From Bifidobacterium rousetti (lineage in GTDB: Bacteria > Actinomycetota > Actinomycetes > Actinomycetales > Bifidobacteriaceae), in contig NZ_PEBH01000014.1 of assembly GCF_008698235.1 (NCBI RefSeq), positions 1-59,271 of the forward strand: a DNA stretch of 59,271 bases, read 5' to 3'. Of the stretch, positions 18,034-27,200 are shown piece by piece. The notes beneath the pieces were generated by a model. That model was not told where the DNA came from. It was given only the letters and a program-made list of their open reading frames with translations, and did not search any database. Position numbers and translations under genes: made by a program. Every line of letters begins with the position of its first letter. Position 1 is the stretch's first letter.

Positions 18034-19554
18034 ATGGCGGATGAGAACGCGACGCATTGGGATCCCGTGGAACAGTACCGTCGTATGGAACCGGTGTGGG
18101 AGTTGGGCGAATTCCGGCTGCTGCGTCGCACGAAGTCCCTGCGGAACATCGCGATCATACGCGCGTGTTTCGATCCGCTCGACAGCGAACTCCCACAGGA
18201 CGAGTTGCGGCGACGACTGGTCTCGGCGGTCAGGGAATACGTGGATCAGGGCATCATCGAACTGTCCGACGGACAATACGTCGAGGACAAGGCCGATGAG
18301 ATCCTCCAGGATCTCACGCGCGTCGCCGAAGGCGATTACGCATGGCTCGAGAACCACCGGGACATGTACCGTCGTCAGTACACGTACCGCATCACGCTCA
18401 GGGCCATGGCCGCGATCGCGACGGTGGACGGGTTCCTGTCCGGATCGAACACGCTGTCGGGCGCGTGGAGCAACGGCATCCTGACCCTGGTCAGGGATAC
18501 GGCGTTGCGGTTCAACCCGGACACGGTCCAACGCATCCGGGATCTGAAACGCCAGCGCAGGGAACTGGACGAGCGCATCCGCGATCTGGAGCGGGGCGGC
18601 GTGGACGCCGCGATGAACGAACGCGAGGTCGAGGACTCCATCAACCTGATCCGCAAGATGATCATCGGCATCCCGACAGAACTCCACGGACTCGTCCAAC
18701 GCGAACGCGACGCAGGCAACGACATCCTCGCCCGCATGCAGAACGGGGACATCACCGTCGAGGAGAATCTGCGCCTGTACCAGCAGGAGGAGCGGGGCAT
18801 GCGGGAATCCCGTGACGGCCAACGCTTCCAGGAAACATGGGACAGCTTCATGGAAGACCGTGGACGCGAACGCATCGACGAATGGTTCGACACGATCGAA
18901 TCCTCCCCGTACATGACCGAGAAAACCAGCCGAATGTTCGCCATGACCCGCAAGGAAATGGATGCCATCTACACGGGCATCGACGCGGTCGCTGACCAAC
19001 GCCGCAGGTCGGAACAGGCGAAGACACGACTACTGGGCCAACGGTTGACCACGAGATACCGGGTGAGACGGGAAGCGTTGGATCGCCTGTTCGCATTGGC
19101 CGGACAGGCCGGCAAGACCACGCGCATACCGATTCCCGTATACGACCCGGTCATCGCCTCCGAACTGGCCACGAAAACGGACCGGCCACCGACTCCGCAA
19201 ACCATCCCGCCATTGACGGGACAGGAGGTCGACAAGGCCGGGGGAGAACGGGCGCTCGTCGAGATGATCGAACAGGGAGGCCCCGACTGGGTGAGGATCG
19301 CATCGCTCATCATCGCGAACCCGGTCATGAGCGACGGGCTCGTGGACATGGTCGCCAGCTTCAACCGGCTCCCGGACAAGGACCGGCGCGATTGCGAAAT
19401 CATCGGACTGCTCGAACAGTTCGAAACCATCCACGACGGGGACAAGACCGTCTGGATGGGCAACACCGGTGACGGGGACAAGGCGGCATGGGCTGGAGCG
19501 CGCATGCTCATCCCCATGAACACGCTCCAACAAACGATCAAGGAGGAAGAATGA
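18034..19554 (+). CDS. jetA: Wadjet defence protein JetA (DUF3375 type)
   Basis: 506 residues. Known role of the family: JetA is the kleisin-like or winged-helix component of the SMC-like JetABC complex, which senses small circular DNA by loop extrusion for cleavage by JetD. The sequence is helical with a long central coiled region (about 165-215) and an N-terminus RMEPVWELGEFRLLRRTKSLRN. The following genes match JetB, JetC and JetD in order. AAAGGAGT precedes ATG 18034. The stop overlaps jetB (ATGA). Assignment rests on gene order and DUF3375-like sequence. Confidence 0.85.
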   Translation: MADENATHWDPVEQYRRMEPVWELGEFRLLRRTKSLRNIAIIRACFDPLDSELPQDELRRRLVSAVREYVDQGIIELSDGQYVEDKADEILQDLTRVAEGDYAWLENHRDMYRRQYTYRITLRAMAAIATVDGFLSGSNTLSGAWSNGILTLVRDTALRFNPDTVQRIRDLKRQRRELDERIRDLERGGVDAAMNEREVEDSINLIRKMIIGIPTELHGLVQRERDAGNDILARMQNGDITVEENLRLYQQEERGMRESRDGQRFQETWDSFMEDRGRERIDEWFDTIESSPYMTEKTSRMFAMTRKEMDAIYTGIDAVADQRRRSEQAKTRLLGQRLTTRYRVRREALDRLFALAGQAGKTTRIPIPVYDPVIASELATKTDRPPTPQTIPPLTGQEVDKAGGERALVEMIEQGGPDWVRIASLIIANPVMSDGLVDMVASFNRLPDKDRRDCEIIGLLEQFETIHDGDKTVWMGNTGDGDKAAWAGARMLIPMNTLQQTIKEEE

Positions 19555-19656
19555 CGATGATCGAGGACGAGGAAAACGAGAACGCCCTGTTCGAGGGCGA
19601 CACCAGCAGCATGCCCGCGGACGCGCGCAGGGCCGCGATCAAGCTCAAAAAGGAAA

Positions 19657-19688
19657 GGGTCTGTTAGACCAACGTGTTGGTTTTGATT
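19657..19688 (+). repeat. Left terminal inverted repeat of the element
   Basis: Matches the inverted right end over about 30 bases (core CTGTTAGACCAACGTGTTGG), with only a small difference near the tip. It contains the palindrome CCAACGTGTTGG with one central mismatch. Confidence 0.85.
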
Positions 19689-19716
19689 TGCAAAGTAGCT
19701 ACATAGTACTTACAAT
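19687..19716 (+). promoter_or_regulatory. Transposase promoter with embedded GTAGCTAC palindrome
   Basis: A -10-like TACAAT lies at 19711-19716, with a poor -35 (TTTGCA) 18 bases upstream. The palindrome GTAGCTAC (19695-19702) sits in the spacer. The same 8-mer lies just upstream of the DinJ-like gene, which suggests a shared repressor. Confidence 0.4.
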
Positions 19717-19722
19717 GGGGCT

Positions 19723-20748
19723 ATGGGTAGGCATAGCGGGGCAGCAAAACTGGTCAGCGGGGTTCGGGACGGCCTCGCGCTGCTGGATGACGACGAGCGC
19801 CGCCGGGCGATTGAGACCCTTCGTTCCATCGTGTACGAGGACATGTTCGGCACGGGTTCCCAGGAGCTGCCCTCCAGCGCTTGCACGCGCTGCGGTTCGA
19901 TAGCGGTCCAGAAGTACGGCAGGACCCCAGCCGGAAAACAGCGCTGGTACTGCAAGGACTGCAAGCGCACGTTCACCGCGACCACGGGCCGGGTCCTCGG
20001 CATGTCCAAGCTGCCGGACGACGTGTGGATGCGGTTCATCGAGTCGTTCATCAGCCGGGATTCTCTGCGAGACTGCGCTGACAAGTGCGGGGTATGCCTG
20101 CGCACCGCATGGTTCATGCGCCACCGCGTCATGGAGTGCATCAAGCGGTACAACCCCGCGTTCAACACCGGGGCCGGCGACCGTGTGGAGATTGACGAGA
20201 CGTACTTCCGCGACAGCTACAAGGGGTACGGGCACGCGAACTCGAAACTCACGATGCCCCGCCCGGCGCGGACGAGCGGCAAGAAGGCCTCGAAACGCGG
20301 CCTGAGCAAGGAGCAGGTGTGCGTCGTCACCGGCATCGATGACAAGGGCGCGTCGTTCCTCGTGGTCGCGGGGCGCGGGCTGCTCGGCAAGGCGCGCGCC
20401 CTCCGCGCGCTCACCGGTCGAATCGGTGCCGGAGCGCTCGTGGTCACCGACAAGGCCGGCTCGTACCCCGCCGTGCTCAAGCGGCTCGGGGCCGAGTTGA
20501 AGCAGACCGACGCGACGGAGCACGGCATCAACCGGGTCAACTCCCTGCACGCCCGGCTCAAGGACTTCATGAAGCCGTTCAAGGGCGTATCCACGAAGCA
20601 CCTCCAGTCCTACCTCTCGTGGTTCCAATGGACTGAGGTATTCAAGAGCAGGCCCACCGAACAGCAGCGCACGATGGGCCGTCAGGTCAGGGGCGGCACG
20701 TACCGGCGCACCCGCAGTGCCTACATCAACATGCCCATGCCCATCTGA
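19723..20748 (+). CDS. IS1595-family (ISXO2-like) transposase
   Basis: 341 residues. An N-terminal zinc ribbon (CTRCGS ... RWYCKDCKRTF, about 53-85) is followed by a DDE-type catalytic domain. Visible signatures are VEIDETYF (about 156-163), VVTDKAGSYPAV (about 240) and GINRVNSLHARLKDF (about 268). Full family length with no stop, so it appears intact and able to mobilise the element. Confidence 0.9.
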   Translation: MGRHSGAAKLVSGVRDGLALLDDDERRRAIETLRSIVYEDMFGTGSQELPSSACTRCGSIAVQKYGRTPAGKQRWYCKDCKRTFTATTGRVLGMSKLPDDVWMRFIESFISRDSLRDCADKCGVCLRTAWFMRHRVMECIKRYNPAFNTGAGDRVEIDETYFRDSYKGYGHANSKLTMPRPARTSGKKASKRGLSKEQVCVVTGIDDKGASFLVVAGRGLLGKARALRALTGRIGAGALVVTDKAGSYPAVLKRLGAELKQTDATEHGINRVNSLHARLKDFMKPFKGVSTKHLQSYLSWFQWTEVFKSRPTEQQRTMGRQVRGGTYRRTRSAYINMPMPI

Positions 20749-20825
20749 CCCATCGTTTGGCTACCCGCGTTTTCTTAGATATGCGCACTCCAGTTGGTAG
20801 CATGACCAGCATCATCCAACCGTAT

Positions 20826-20843
20826 GTACTACGATGTAGCTAC
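20826..20843 (+). promoter_or_regulatory. Candidate operator before the DinJ-like gene
   Basis: GTACTAC and the perfect palindrome GTAGCTAC lie 23 bases before the start codon. RHH antitoxins of the DinJ/RelB class normally autoregulate through short palindromes here. Confidence 0.4.
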
Positions 20844-20865
20844 CACACGATTGGAGGACAACCCT

Positions 20866-21054
20866 ATGAGCGTGCCGACCACCACCATGAGAATCGACCC
20901 AGAGTTGAAGGACGAGGCCAACAAGGTGCTTGGAGAACTCGGCCTGAGCCTGTCCGGGGCCGTCACCATCTTCCTCAAGGCCGTCGTGCGCGAACAGGGA
21001 CTGCCCATCGACATGAGCATCAAGCCGGACAAAACCGACGAGAGCAACCGATAG
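20866..21054 (+). CDS. DinJ/RelB-family antitoxin-like protein without a toxin partner
   Basis: 62 residues from ATG 20866 (GGAGG 10 bases upstream). The RHH sequence TTTMRIDPELKDEANKVL, then LGLSLSGAVTIFLKAVVREQGLPI, is typical of DinJ. The usual RelE/YafQ toxin does not follow; the next genes are a short ORF and a methylase. It may act as a transcriptional regulator of the element (shared palindrome with the transposase promoter) or be a leftover antitoxin. Confidence 0.8.
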   Translation: MSVPTTTMRIDPELKDEANKVLGELGLSLSGAVTIFLKAVVREQGLPIDMSIKPDKTDESNR

Positions 21055-21070
21055 AAGGAGTAGGCTCCCC

Positions 21071-21106
21071 ATGATGATAAGCAAGCGGGGGGGGGGCAAG
21101 CGATAA
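21071..21106 (+). other. Short ORF with a G10 tract before the methylase gene
   Basis: ATG 21071 follows GAAGGAG at a normal distance. The frame crosses ten consecutive G (21087-21096) and stops at 21104. Losing one G would instead extend the frame 30 codons to a TGA at 21162-21164 that overlaps the methylase ATG (TGATG). This layout would let slippage at the tract switch translational coupling to the methylase. A sequencing error in the homopolymer is the plain alternative. Confidence 0.45.
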
Positions 21107-21163
21107 CGGCCTGCTGACCCCGATCAGAAAGCCCATCACTATCACCAAAGAAGGTGATAAGTG

Positions 21164-22408
21164 ATGTCTGGGAAAAGCGTACTTAGCGCTGCGGCAAAGG
21201 CCAAGAAGGATGAGTTCTACACACAGCTCAGCGACATCGAGAATGAAATGCGACACTATCGTGCACACTTCAAAGGCAAGACGGTATTCTGCAACTGCGA
21301 CGATCCGTTCGAGAGCAACTTCTTCAAGTACTTCGTGCTGAACTTCAACAAACTCAAGCTGAAGAAGCTCATTGCGACATGTTATGACGGTTCACCGATA
21401 GCCAATCGGCAGTTGTCTCTATTTGACGTTCTCAAACTTGATACGGCTCAGGATGAGGGGAAACGGGGCAAGCCTTACAAGGCCGTGGTTACCACGGTTC
21501 ACGATACCACCGGTAACGGTGGTATTGACATGCTGGACGTGAAGAATCTATTCAAGGACGGGGAGAACCAGCTCACTGAGCTTGAGGGGAATGGTGACTT
21601 CCGTTCGAAGGAATGTGTGGCTCTGCTGGATGAGGCTGACATCGTGGTGACTAATCCACCATTCTCCTTGTTCCGCGAGTATGTGGCTCAGCTCATGGAG
21701 CATGACAAAAAGTTCATCATAATCGGTAGTAAGAACGCTATTACGTACAAGGAAATCTTCCCGTACATCATGAATGGAGGGCTATGGCTCGGGTACGGAT
21801 TCGCTAACGGCAATTCGTACTTCAAGATTCCCCCGCAAAATGCGCGCGCTTTCGCTAATGGGGTGTATGACCCGGAAAAAGGCCTTGTCCATTTCCGAAA
21901 TGTCACATGGTTCACGAATTTGGACATCGGTAAGCGTCACGAAGAGATGATTCTCGTCCGGAAATATGCTGGGCACGAGTCGGATTACCCAAAGTATGAC
22001 AACTATGACGCTATCGAGGTGAGCAAGACAGCTGACATTCCGGAGGATTATGCCGGGCTGATGGGTGTTCCAATCACGTTCCTTGATAGGTACAGTCCTG
22101 ACCAATTTGACATCGTTGGTATCGCTAAGGCCGGTGCTGGTGACATGTCCCTCCGCACGAAGGTATATCCCCGGCAGATTCAAATCAGCAAGATGGGTAA
22201 GGAGTCGTTAGTAACGAAGCTGAATGATGGCCCGGCGTTGAAGGTGAGGGAAGCTCCGGAGGATAGTACCTACTACCGCATCGACGATGACATATTTGTG
22301 CAGGTCTATGCACGTATTCTCATTCGAAACAAGCATCCGCAGGGCGTTTTTGACTGTTTCCCCCTCAACCCGGATGAGACCGACAAAGGAGCATTGAATG
22401 CAGATTGA
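21164..22408 (+). CDS. Adenine-specific DNA methyltransferase, EcoRI-methylase family
   Basis: 414 residues. The N-terminus AKKDEFYTQLSDIENEMRHY and the catalytic motif VVTNPPFSL (about 163-171) identify the family, which methylates adenine in DNA using S-adenosylmethionine. ATG 21164 is chosen because it overlaps the TGA of the alternative upstream frame. Lower GC and less C-ended codons than the plasmid genes mark it as foreign. It overlaps the DUF262-HNH gene by 11 bases, so the two should be co-expressed as a modification and nuclease pair. Confidence 0.85.
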   Translation: MSGKSVLSAAAKAKKDEFYTQLSDIENEMRHYRAHFKGKTVFCNCDDPFESNFFKYFVLNFNKLKLKKLIATCYDGSPIANRQLSLFDVLKLDTAQDEGKRGKPYKAVVTTVHDTTGNGGIDMLDVKNLFKDGENQLTELEGNGDFRSKECVALLDEADIVVTNPPFSLFREYVAQLMEHDKKFIIIGSKNAITYKEIFPYIMNGGLWLGYGFANGNSYFKIPPQNARAFANGVYDPEKGLVHFRNVTWFTNLDIGKRHEEMILVRKYAGHESDYPKYDNYDAIEVSKTADIPEDYAGLMGVPITFLDRYSPDQFDIVGIAKAGAGDMSLRTKVYPRQIQISKMGKESLVTKLNDGPALKVREAPEDSTYYRIDDDIFVQVYARILIRNKHPQGVFDCFPLNPDETDKGALNAD

Positions 22409-23564
22409 GCAGCGCACCGTCACCGTCCGTGACGTGACCGACGATTATTTCAACAACGACGAGGAAGGTGTCAGAGGCTATCATGCTCGGCTCGACATCC
22501 GGCCTCCGTACCAGCGTGAGTTCGTGTACAAGGACAAGCAGCGCGACGAGGTTATCCGCACGGTTCTCAAGGGTCTGCCGTTGAACGTGATGTACTGGTG
22601 CAAGACCGGCAAGAATGAGGATGACGAGGAGACCTACGAGGTGCTGGACGGACAGCAGCGTACCATCAGCCTCTGCGAGTACGTGGACGGTAGTTATTCC
22701 GTGGATGACAAGTACTTCGACAACCTCCCGCAGGATTTGAAGGACAAGATACTCGACTACGAGCTGTTCGTGTACGTGTGCGATGGCACGGACAGCGAGA
22801 AGCTGGACTGGTTCAGAATCATCAACATCGCGGGTGAGCAGCTCACCGACCAGGAGCTACGCAACGCGGTGTACGCCGGCCCATGGGTCAGCGACGCTAA
22901 ACGCTACTTCAGTAAGACCAGCGGCCCCGCATACAAAATCGCTGGCGACTACCTGAAAGGTGACGCTATCCGGCAGGACTATCTCCAAACCGCGATTAAC
23001 TGGGCCGCGAAAGCCGAGAACGTCAACATCGAGCAGTACATGGCACAGCACCAGTACGACGCGAACGCAGTAGCCCTTTGGAACTACTTCCGCTCCGTCA
23101 TCGATTGGATTCCCGCGACCTTCACCAAGTACTATAAGGAAATGAAGGGCTTGCCGTGGGGCATCTACTACAACGAGAACAAGAACCGCACCGACCTTGA
23201 CCCCAAGAAGCTGGAGAAAGCCACGGCCAAGCTCATGGGGGACGAGGACGTGACAAACAAGCGAGGCATCTTCCCGTTCCTACTGACCGGTGATGTGAAG
23301 AACCTTTCTATCCGTCAGTTCGACCGTGCAACTAAGCTTGCTGCTTACGAGAAACAAGGGCATAAGTGTCCTACATGCGGTAAGACGTTCGATTTCAGCA
23401 AGATGGACGGCGACCACATCATTCCGTGGTCCAAGGGCGGAAAGACCGTTCCGGAGAACTGCCAGATGCTCTGCAAGGAATGTAACCTCAAGAAGAGCGC
23501 TCAGACCTCCGCAAGCGAGAAGGCCACTGGTTGGACCAGTTGGCTCCTCGATGTGCTTCTCTGA
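22398..23564 (+). CDS. DUF262 and HNH endonuclease protein
   Basis: 388 residues. The N-terminal DUF262 (ParB/GmrS-like) domain has the nucleotide-handling motif VLDGQQRTISL (about 82-92). The C-terminal HNH nuclease has zinc cysteines CPTC and CKEC around DHIIPWSKGG (about 323-366). DUF262 proteins act in GmrSD-type and other restriction systems. Paired with an adenine methylase it is probably the restriction or methylation-sensing half of the cargo. The start overlaps the methylase end. Confidence 0.82.
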   Translation: MQIEQRTVTVRDVTDDYFNNDEEGVRGYHARLDIRPPYQREFVYKDKQRDEVIRTVLKGLPLNVMYWCKTGKNEDDEETYEVLDGQQRTISLCEYVDGSYSVDDKYFDNLPQDLKDKILDYELFVYVCDGTDSEKLDWFRIINIAGEQLTDQELRNAVYAGPWVSDAKRYFSKTSGPAYKIAGDYLKGDAIRQDYLQTAINWAAKAENVNIEQYMAQHQYDANAVALWNYFRSVIDWIPATFTKYYKEMKGLPWGIYYNENKNRTDLDPKKLEKATAKLMGDEDVTNKRGIFPFLLTGDVKNLSIRQFDRATKLAAYEKQGHKCPTCGKTFDFSKMDGDHIIPWSKGGKTVPENCQMLCKECNLKKSAQTSASEKATGWTSWLLDVLL

Positions 23565-23599
23565 CCTGCATAACCAGAGGTAGCTCAAACGGATAAGAC

Positions 23600-23638
23600 A
23601 AGGTGTGCCCACCGGCGCGTAACCGGTGGGCACACCTT
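23600..23638 (+). terminator. Strong terminator hairpin after the DUF262-HNH gene
   Basis: A perfect 16-bp stem (AAGGTGTGCCCACCGG and complement) with a 7-base loop, followed by ATTTG. It should stop transcription before the element's right end and so isolate jetBCD from the jetA promoter. Confidence 0.8.
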
Positions 23639-23640
23639 AT

Positions 23641-23675
23641 TTGAATCAAAACCAACACGTTGGTCTAACAGCCCC
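23641..23675 (+). repeat. Right terminal inverted repeat with possible outward promoter
   Basis: Mirrors the left end. Reading outward, TTGAAT and TCTAAC are 17 bases apart, a plausible sigma-70 promoter that could restart transcription into the jetB 3' part, jetC and jetD. The promoter is inferred from spacing alone. Confidence 0.5.
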
Positions 23676-24263
23676 AAAGGAAAAGTACATCGACGGCGAC
23701 CTGTACGACATGGCCGAAACATACCATGACGAGGTCGTCCGCTCGCTGCACGACGACCTGCTCGAATTGCATGTCAACCGCAAATACAAGGTCATGACCG
23801 CCCACCCGGTCGACGTGCCCGGACTCGGCATGCCCAGTCTGAAAAGGCGTCAGAGACTCCGTCCCGAGGAGTTCCAGATGCTGATACTGCTCGCGGAACG
23901 CTACGACGAGCATGACGGCGACGGGCCGGTCACGGTCGACTTCGACGAACTGTTCGAAGGCATGACCAGGGGCGCGGGCGCGTTTTCTGGGCGCAGCGAC
24001 ATGAAACGGGCCGAGAAACGCATCAGGACCATCATCCAAGCCCTGGTGAAAAACAAATACCTCACCGAAATGAAAGAGGTGGAGGACCGGTGGACGGTGA
24101 CGGTGCTCGTGCCCGTGGCACTGTCCGACGAAACACTCGAAGCCGCCAGGAAAACCCTCGAACAAGGAGGCCTCACCCCGACCACAGGCGACATGGACGA
24201 GGACGACAACGACCTCGACGACATTGACGACGACGACAACCAGGACGAAACGGAGGACATGCG

Positions 24264-27200
24264 ATGAGCGGGGAAACCATCCAGACGATGATCGGCGACC
24301 AGTGGCGGCTGGAAAGCACCCAACTGGTCAACTGGGGTTGCTATGACGGCTACCATGAGTTCACGCCCGCGTACGATGATGGCGCCATCATGACGCTCGT
24401 CGCCGGCGACAGCGAATCAGGCAAATCCACGCTCCTCGACAGCCATACCGCGGTCCTCTATCCGACGGGATACGGGTACAACCGGGCGTCGAACGGTGGC
24501 CGGTCCGAACGCGGCATCTACTCGTACCTCAAAGGCGCGCTCGGCAACATGTCCAATAACGGCAAGGAGACGGAATACCTGCGCGGCAGTCTCAACGGCG
24601 AACCCGCACCCGTGTGGGGTGCCGTCATCGAAACATACGAGAACAACGATGGTGCCATCCTGTCGTTCGGCATGTTCCTCACACTGCCGGCGGGCGGCGC
24701 GGTCAACGAACTGAAAAGAACATGGCTGTCATGGGATTCGAGGATCGACCCTCGGATCATGGACGCGTACCGGGGCACGAGCATCACCCCGTCGAAACTG
24801 GCCGACGCGTACCCCGGATGCCGCACCTACGAGTCCGGCGAGAAATGCCACGACTATGTGTGGGGCAGGCTTGGCCTGACCAAGAAGGCATGCCGACTGC
24901 TCGCCAAGGTCCAATCATCCGAAGCGACCGGCAACGGCGACGGCGTGTTCAAGTCACTCGTCCTCGAGGTGCCGGACGCGATCGGCAAGGCCGAACAGAC
25001 GGTCGGTGACTATGACGCGTTCAAAAACAACCTCGACTCCATGGAACGCAGCGTCCGCCAGCTCGCCGCATTGGACCGGCTCCACGACCGTCTCGCCCGT
25101 TACGACGAGGCCGCGACCCAGGCCGGCGCGTACACGGGCATCGACCCGGACGACACGGAAGGCGCCCACACCATCGACACCATGGTCACACGCCGCCTGC
25201 GGGGCGAGGTCGTTGACGGCCGGCGCATGTTGGACACGGAACTGGCCGACGCGCAGTCGAAATCCCAGACGGCCGAAACCCGCTACCGGGACGAGACCAC
25301 CGCGTACGAGGAGCTCGCCCGCGAATACGAGGAGCGTGGAGGCGGCGAGGTCGACCGGCTCAACGCGAAACTCGAGGACGCCCAGGCCCAGGCCGATCGC
25401 ATCCACAGGGAACACGAACGCGTTGCCCGCGCGTTCGACCAGGCAGGCAGGACCATGCCCATGGACGGGGACGCGTGGAACAGGGACATCGGCATGCTGC
25501 AGCATGACGAAACCGGCTACACGACCCGGATGGAGGAGATCGAGAACCGGCTGACCGGCCTGCGCGTCAAGTCAAGGGACCTGGCCGCGAACCTCGACCA
25601 GCTGCGCGGCGACTACCAGGTGCAGGCCGCCGGTGACAGCCGCGTCCCCGCGGACATGGAGGAGACCCGCCGCACCATCGCCGGCATCCTCGGCGTCAAC
25701 GTTGAGGACATCCCCTACGCCGCCCAGCTCATGGACGTCGCGAAGGACCAGGAGCGTTGGCGTACTGCGGTGAACGCCGTCTACCGGGAACTCGGCAGCA
25801 CCATCCTCGTGGACGCCGCGTTGAAGGACACGCTCGCGCCACGCATCGCCGCCATCAAGCCCAACGGGCTGCGCCGTGTCAAGGTCATGTTCGCACGCAC
25901 CGGCATGCCCGTCGACCCGAAGCCCCGCGACGGGTGGGCCAGCGGCACGCTCGTCTACCGGACCGGATCCCCGTACGCCGGATGGCTCGCGACCATAACC
26001 GGGGGAGCCTGTGACGCCCGCTGCGTCGACACCATCGACACCAGCGACAACGGCCGGCAGGTGCGCGACGACGGATTCCTCTACGACGGTGCGGCGACGG
26101 TCTCCCACGGGTTGAAAACCCGCGACAACCGGCCCATGGAGTCGATCATCGGCTTCGCCGACGAACAGTACCTGCGTGAACTGCGCGAACGCATCGACAC
26201 CGCCCAACAGCAGGTCGACCAGACCAGCGGCGAAATCCAGGCCGCACTGGACCAGCGTCGATCCCTTGAATCGGCGCACACCCTGACGACCCTCATCGAG
26301 GGCGTGACATGGACGGACGTGGACGAACAGTCCGCCCTCGAACGCGTCGACAGGATCGAAACCATGATCGACTCCCTGCAATCCGACCCGGACGTCATCC
26401 GCTTGGGACACATGGTCGAGGAAGCCAGGATCAGGCAGCGCAACGCGTCCGACGAGGCCGCCCGCGCCCGCGACCTAGTCGCCGCGACCCAGAACACGAT
26501 CCATCAGGCCGGCGAATGGCTCGAACGCCATCCCGAAACCAGTATGGAAGGGACGGAGACCATCCTCACCAAGGAGACGGGCATGATTCTCGACGCCGCA
26601 TACAAGGCCGTGCCCATGACCGGTGACGGGGGAGCGGCCGACCGGACCCGGTACATCATCGGCACGCATGACGGCGCCATCAACCGTATGATCGCCGACA
26701 CGATCAGGAAAGGAAAACGCGACGCCGACCGCGACAGGGACGCCCAGCGCGAAACCGTCGAAACCCTCATGGACGCCTACCTGCGGGAATACGAGCCGGA
26801 CGAGAACCGGGTGACCGCGACGGTCGGCGACCGGAACTATTTCACAAGGGAACGCGACATCGTGAGCACCCAAGCGGCGCCCGGCGTGCTCGGCGAGGAA
26901 TACAGGAGCAAGGTCGACGACCTGTACCGTGACTTCGTCAGCCTCAACAACGCGTTGCGACGCGACAAGGAGGACGTCATCGACAAGCTCGCCCTCATCA
27001 ACCAGAAAATGAGCCAACTCCGCTACGGGGCGAAACACGGCCGGCTGACCATCCAACCGGAAGTGAACGATCCCGACAAGACGTTCAGGGGAGCGTTGAC
27101 GCGCATCATCAACAGGCTCACCGACGCGCAACGGAACCCGGATCGCAGCGACGACGAAACGAAACGGTTGTTCGCCGAATGCCGTCCCATGGTCGACAAG

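Larger units (their letters stand above)
19657..23675 (+). mobile_element. IS1595-type transposable element with passenger genes
   Basis: 4,019 bp. The ends are inverted repeats that begin GGGTCTGTTAGACC on the left and GGGGCTGTTAGACC on the inverted right. Both flanks carry the 8-bp duplication AAAGGAAA (19649-19656 and 23676-23683), the length typical of IS1595. Contents: ISXO2-like transposase, DinJ/RelB-like protein, short ORF with a G10 tract, EcoRI-like adenine methylase, DUF262-HNH protein, strong terminator. Near-identical ends and an exact duplication indicate a recent insertion. Confidence 0.9.
19551..24267 (+). pseudogene. jetB: jetB, split by the IS1595-type element
   Basis: The first 35 codons (19551-19656, overlapping the jetA stop) are separated from the rest (23684-24267) by 4,027 bp, namely the element plus one target-site copy. 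Read through the junction without these, the frame is restored (LKKEKYIDGDLYDM) and gives a 229-residue JetB (DUF4194-like, MukE-like role). With the element present, the 5' part reads into TAG at 19665. The 3' part stays open from a GTG at 23626 inside the element, giving a 213-residue ORF with a foreign N-terminus that may still be made. The C-terminus is very acidic (DDNDLDDIDDDDN). Confidence 0.85.

Noticed and set aside
20866..21106. Complete toxin-antitoxin pair
   Set aside because: No RelE/YafQ-like toxin follows the DinJ-like gene in any frame before the methylase.
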